From the NCBI RefSeq assembly GCF_900188255.1, contig NZ_FZNS01000002.1:496001-560000 (forward strand): a stretch of 64,000 bases of DNA. The letters are read 5' to 3'. This DNA comes from Hymenobacter mucosus. Its GTDB lineage: Bacteria > Bacteroidota > Bacteroidia > Cytophagales > Hymenobacteraceae. Below, piece after piece: positions 60,979 through 64,000 of this stretch (positions are counted from its first letter, which is position 1; each line of letters starts with the position of its first letter). The position numbers and the translations under genes are program-made. The notes under the pieces were generated by a model. That model searched no databases. It was given only the letters and a program-made list of their open reading frames with translations, and had not been told where the DNA came from.

Positions 60979-62532
60979 CTAACTCAGGGAAGCCAGGTTG
61001 GAGTTGGCAGGGCCACTTAGTAGTTCTCCTAAGGCCGTAAAACGGGAGCCGTGGCAAGGGCAGTCCCAGCTTTTTTCGAGGCTATTCCAGTGCACCACGC
61101 AGCCTAAGTGCGGGCAAATAGCCGAGCACTCGTGTGCCTGGCCCTGCTCGTCGCGGTACACTGCTACTTTGGTAGGACCGCGGCGTAGCACGGCACCCGT
61201 ACCGGGCGCTACCTCCTCGGCCGTCTTTACATCGCCGCCAGTGAGCAGTTCGGTGTACTCGGCAGCTACGTTTACGTTTTCGCGTACAAATTCCTTCACC
61301 GATTCGAAGCGTACGGTTACGCGGCCGGGGTCGTAGAGTTTAGCCCACGGGTTTTCGGCGCCCAATAGCAAGTCAGTAATAATGAGAGAACCCAGGGTAC
61401 CGTGCGTCATACCGTGCCCGGAGTCGCCGGTGATGATGTAGAGGTTATCTTCATCCAGGGGGTTACGACCGGCATAGCCCAATCCGTCGCTGGGCTCCAT
61501 CACCTGCCCCGACCAGCGGTATTCTATTTCGCCGGCCGTAGGGAAGTGGGCACGCACCCAAAACTCCAGGCAGCGCAGGCGGTCTTCGGGGTCTTCTTCC
61601 TGACCCGTTTTATGGTCTTCGCCACCTACAATGAGCAGGTCGTAGTCGGTGTTCTCTACCTCTTGCAGGCGAATGTAGTGGTAGGGGTCGGCGGTGTCCC
61701 AATACAAGGCTTTGGTAACGGAACCCTTCGGCACGCGGGCTCCTACTACGTATGTGCGGTACGGGTGCTGCTTGGTGTGCATCACCACCCGGTCGTTGAA
61801 GGGTGTATTGGTAGCCACTACTACGGCCTGAGCCTGCACCTCAAGGCCTTCGCGCACTACGGCACGCGCGTCCTTGCCACCCTGCACCGCTTCTACGTGG
61901 GTGTTGGTAAAGATGCGCCCACCCTGCCGCGTAATGGCTTCGGTCAGGCCGCGTAGGTACTTCAGAATATGAAACTGGCCCTGGTTGGGAAACACCAGGC
62001 ACTCGCCCGGCTCGAAGCCTTGGGTGCCGGCGGTAGCTTGGCGGCGCAGGCCTTGCAGCCCGGCGCGGGTAGCGGCTGCCAGCTCTTCGTCTAGCTCCTT
62101 GGGGGTCCCGGTTTGCGGAAGAAACAAGTAGCCGTCGAGACGGGTGAAATCACAATCGATGTTCTCCCGCTGCACAATTTCTTCTATTACATCTACCGCG
62201 GTGCGGTGGCTTTCAGCCGCCAGCTGGGCTCCCTCCTTGCCAAATAGTTCTTCCAGGGTTGTATATCGGTCGTCGAGAGCAAAAGACAGGTGGGCCGTAG
62301 TGCGGCCGCTTTCCCCGCTGGCTAGCTCCCCATCTTCCAGTACCACTACCTGCTTGCTCGCCCGGCCCAGCAAGTAGGCCGTGGTGAGGCCCGCAATGCC
62401 ACCGCCCACAATCACTACATCGGTAGTAAGTGAGCTAGAAAGACGCGGATAAGTAGGCAGCGGCGCAGCCGTAGCAAACCACGATGACTCGGTAACACCA
62501 GATGAATGGGCGGGCTTAGGGGTGATAGCCAT
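60979..62532 (-). CDS. FAD-dependent oxidoreductase fused to a Rieske domain, 517 aa
   Basis: The N-terminal DAO-type FAD domain starts VVIVGGGIAGLTTAYLLG (dinucleotide-binding GxGxxG) with GESGRTTAHLSF. A glycine-oxidase-like catalytic half follows, ending with GDSGHGMTHGTLGS. The C-terminal Rieske [2Fe-2S] domain ligates with Cys473, His475, Cys491 and His494 in CPHLGC and CPCHGS. This fused architecture is known but its substrate is not; it suggests oxidation of an amino or hydroxy compound with electrons passed to the iron-sulfur centre. Confidence 0.88.
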   Translation of the reverse strand: MAITPKPAHSSGVTESSWFATAAPLPTYPRLSSSLTTDVVIVGGGIAGLTTAYLLGRASKQVVVLEDGELASGESGRTTAHLSFALDDRYTTLEELFGKEGAQLAAESHRTAVDVIEEIVQRENIDCDFTRLDGYLFLPQTGTPKELDEELAAATRAGLQGLRRQATAGTQGFEPGECLVFPNQGQFHILKYLRGLTEAITRQGGRIFTNTHVEAVQGGKDARAVVREGLEVQAQAVVVATNTPFNDRVVMHTKQHPYRTYVVGARVPKGSVTKALYWDTADPYHYIRLQEVENTDYDLLIVGGEDHKTGQEEDPEDRLRCLEFWVRAHFPTAGEIEYRWSGQVMEPSDGLGYAGRNPLDEDNLYIITGDSGHGMTHGTLGSLIITDLLLGAENPWAKLYDPGRVTVRFESVKEFVRENVNVAAEYTELLTGGDVKTAEEVAPGTGAVLRRGPTKVAVYRDEQGQAHECSAICPHLGCVVHWNSLEKSWDCPCHGSRFTALGELLSGPANSNLASLS

Positions 62533-62619
62533 AGTAGAAGCAATAGGGAAAGGTGAAGTTGCTTTTCCTCTACGCCCCCGCCCGAGAGCTTGTTAACGCC
62601 CAGCTTGGTTTTTCTGCGT

Positions 62620-62961
62620 TTATTTTCTCTGAAAGCCGAGGTCTACTAGGACTGGCACATCTTCTTCTTTTGCGCTGGCAATCAGGACCTGACCGGTTTT
62701 GCAGAAGCAGGCAAAGCACACATCAGCAGTGCCTGTATTGATTTGCACGTTATCCAGAATTATGCCTCTAGTTTCTAAATATTGCTCTGCAGCATTACGA
62801 AAGCCAGCAGGTGTGTTCTGCCCTTTATCGGCCCACGGATCAGCGCAGCCAGTCTGTGCGTACTGCACTAGTACGGGATAGTCGTCCCCAAAAAGTGAGT
62901 GGTCGCAGGCGGTAGCCAGCGCCGTAAGCCCTCCTAACACGAACCACAAGCTCTTTTTCAT
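62620..62961 (-). CDS. Small lipoprotein, 113 aa
   Basis: A lipoprotein signal ends TALATAC with Cys19. The mature protein has a Cys-rich segment (VCFACFCKTG) with possible disulfide or metal ligands, and a helical C-terminus. The family is not recognised. It is a single gene with a TTATTTTG box, one base off the promoter consensus, just upstream. Confidence 0.68.
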   Translation of the reverse strand: MKKSLWFVLGGLTALATACDHSLFGDDYPVLVQYAQTGCADPWADKGQNTPAGFRNAAEQYLETRGIILDNVQINTGTADVCFACFCKTGQVLIASAKEEDVPVLVDLGFQRK

Positions 62962-63020
62962 AGTAGGCCAAAATAAGGTACCTAGTAGAGAGCCGGCCGG
63001 GCCTACATACGTTGCAAGAC

Positions 63021-64000
63021 CTAGTACAAAATATCGTCTACGGGTTCCAACTTCGGCGGCACCTCCGTTTCGCCTAGCATCTGGCGCAGGTCAATTTCAA
63101 TGGACCGGCAAATCGACGTCATTGGCACGTCGTTCATGTTGTTCTCGAAGGGATTTTCACTGTTGTGGCCTACTGTTTCAATGGTAGCAAACACCCACGA
63201 CACCAGCACCGAGAAGGGCACGGTGAGCCACATGTGCAAGGGCCCCAGCTTAGCAAACTCCGTGACCAGACCCAGGGGCATTAGGGCCGTGAATAAGTAC
63301 ACGAACAACATGCTGTAGAAGGCATACTGGCGCGGGAAAGGCGTATTCTTGATTCGCTCGCAGCCGCCTTGCAAGTTGTAAAGCGTTTCCAGCGTGTTCA
63401 TCATCGTCACGTGCTGGAAGTCGTTGAGTAGGCCGCGCTCCTCGCGCAATATGCGCAGGGCGGCAGCCTGCTGCCGAATGAGCTGGGCGGGTGGGTTGGC
63501 CGTGTTGCGCAACTTCTCCGATTCTTCCTCGTCCAAAAATGGCGCTACGGCGGCATCCCACTGGCCCGGCTGGCGGCGCAAATGAATGCGCAGGGCATTG
63601 CACCATGCTATTTGCCGGTACACCAGTCGGCGGTGACGCTCGGTTAGCTCAGAGGCCGAGGCGCGTGGGGCTTCCACGCCAGGGGCATCTACTACAGAGG
63701 TGATGAACTCCAGAATTTGGACGGCACTGGTGCGGCTGCTGTTCACAATACCTCCCCAGAGCTGCCGCCCCTCCCAGAAACGGTCGTACGAGCCGTTGTT
63801 TTTGAAGCCAATGTAAAAGGCAACTGCCGTACCCAACGTAGCTACCGGCTGCCACGGAATAGCCACCGAACGAAAGTGGAGGGGCCCGTAGATTAGGCAT
63901 ACCAGTCCGCTGTACAGGGTAAACAGGACGATAGGCTTCCAGCCTAATTTCCAGATGATGCGCCAGCGCAGATTTTCGCGGATGTACACGGGTAAGCGGG
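63021..64000 (-). CDS. Bestrophin family protein, partial at the window edge
   Basis: Bestrophin anion-channel family. It has RENLRWRIIWKLGWKPI, the RFWEGRQLWGGIVNSSR block, SENPFENNMNDVPM, and the conserved FG..-like barrel helices. It probably forms a pentameric anion channel. A GTG at 63989 could start it, but the frame is open through 64000 (Arg-Leu-Pro precede it), so the true start likely lies beyond the window. The C-terminus at 63021 is complete. Confidence 0.85.
   Translation of the reverse strand, partial: RLPVYIRENLRWRIIWKLGWKPIVLFTLYSGLVCLIYGPLHFRSVAIPWQPVATLGTAVAFYIGFKNNGSYDRFWEGRQLWGGIVNSSRTSAVQILEFITSVVDAPGVEAPRASASELTERHRRLVYRQIAWCNALRIHLRRQPGQWDAAVAPFLDEEESEKLRNTANPPAQLIRQQAAALRILREERGLLNDFQHVTMMNTLETLYNLQGGCERIKNTPFPRQYAFYSMLFVYLFTALMPLGLVTEFAKLGPLHMWLTVPFSVLVSWVFATIETVGHNSENPFENNMNDVPMTSICRSIEIDLRQMLGETEVPPKLEPVDDILY

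Overview
The window looks like chromosomal DNA from a Bacteroidota bacterium of the Hymenobacter type (Cytophagales, Hymenobacteraceae). The evidence is a moderately high GC content, a TonB-dependent receptor with a carboxypeptidase-regulatory N-terminal domain, many short lipoprotein signals, promoter boxes of the Bacteroidota form (TTG or TTTG, about 19 bases, TAnnTTTG), and the order ppiC-surA-moxR and rplM-rpsI-rpsB-tsf. I see no rRNA, tRNA, CRISPR array, transposase, integrase or phage gene. The window is almost entirely core and housekeeping DNA with about 57 protein genes.

Layout. 1-6.6 kb: a hypothetical gene, a stand-alone HIRAN protein divergent from a DUF4268 protein, glutaryl-CoA dehydrogenase, and a TonB-dependent receptor controlled by a clear TPP (thiamine) riboswitch. 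6.6-10 kb: a leftward set pnuC, NadR-type kinase, aldose-epimerase-like, GNAT, and a rightward rhodanese. 10-18.5 kb: a two-component system, a small membrane protein and a complete RND tripartite efflux system (adaptor, pump, outer-membrane channel), all on the plus strand. 18.6-24 kb: hrpB helicase, an unknown protein plus an output-less triple-PAS protein, and an SDR. 24-35 kb: guaB, a PP2C/STAS/HATPase partner-switching module, two parvulin-type foldases, a MoxR ATPase. 35-43 kb: SDR, GNAT, an outer-membrane barrel, recA, a DUF3108 protein, a second two-component system, an RluA-type pseudouridine synthase. 43-46 kb: ribosomal proteins L13, S9, S2 and EF-Ts. 46-48 kb: a three-gene unit of a membrane receptor-like protein and two related roadblock-like proteins in a locally AT-rich setting. 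48-52 kb: DUF3089 lipoprotein and a leftward envelope gene pair. 52-64 kb: S9 peptidase, 7TMR-DISM histidine kinase, MFS and FUSC transporters, cyanophycinase, a FAD-Rieske oxidoreductase, a small lipoprotein and a bestrophin cut by the window edge.

The most noteworthy items are the 90-base perfect palindrome overlapping the end of tsf, the thiamine riboswitch whose aptamer contains a false upstream start for the receptor, the receptor/roadblock-like triad, an OmpA-like segment inside a PpiC lipoprotein, overlapping alternative hairpins between rpsB and tsf and before hrpB, and several promoters placed so close to ATG that the mRNAs should be nearly leaderless. No clear defence or mobile system was found. 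Function assignments rest on motif and family recognition by eye; none was checked against a database.
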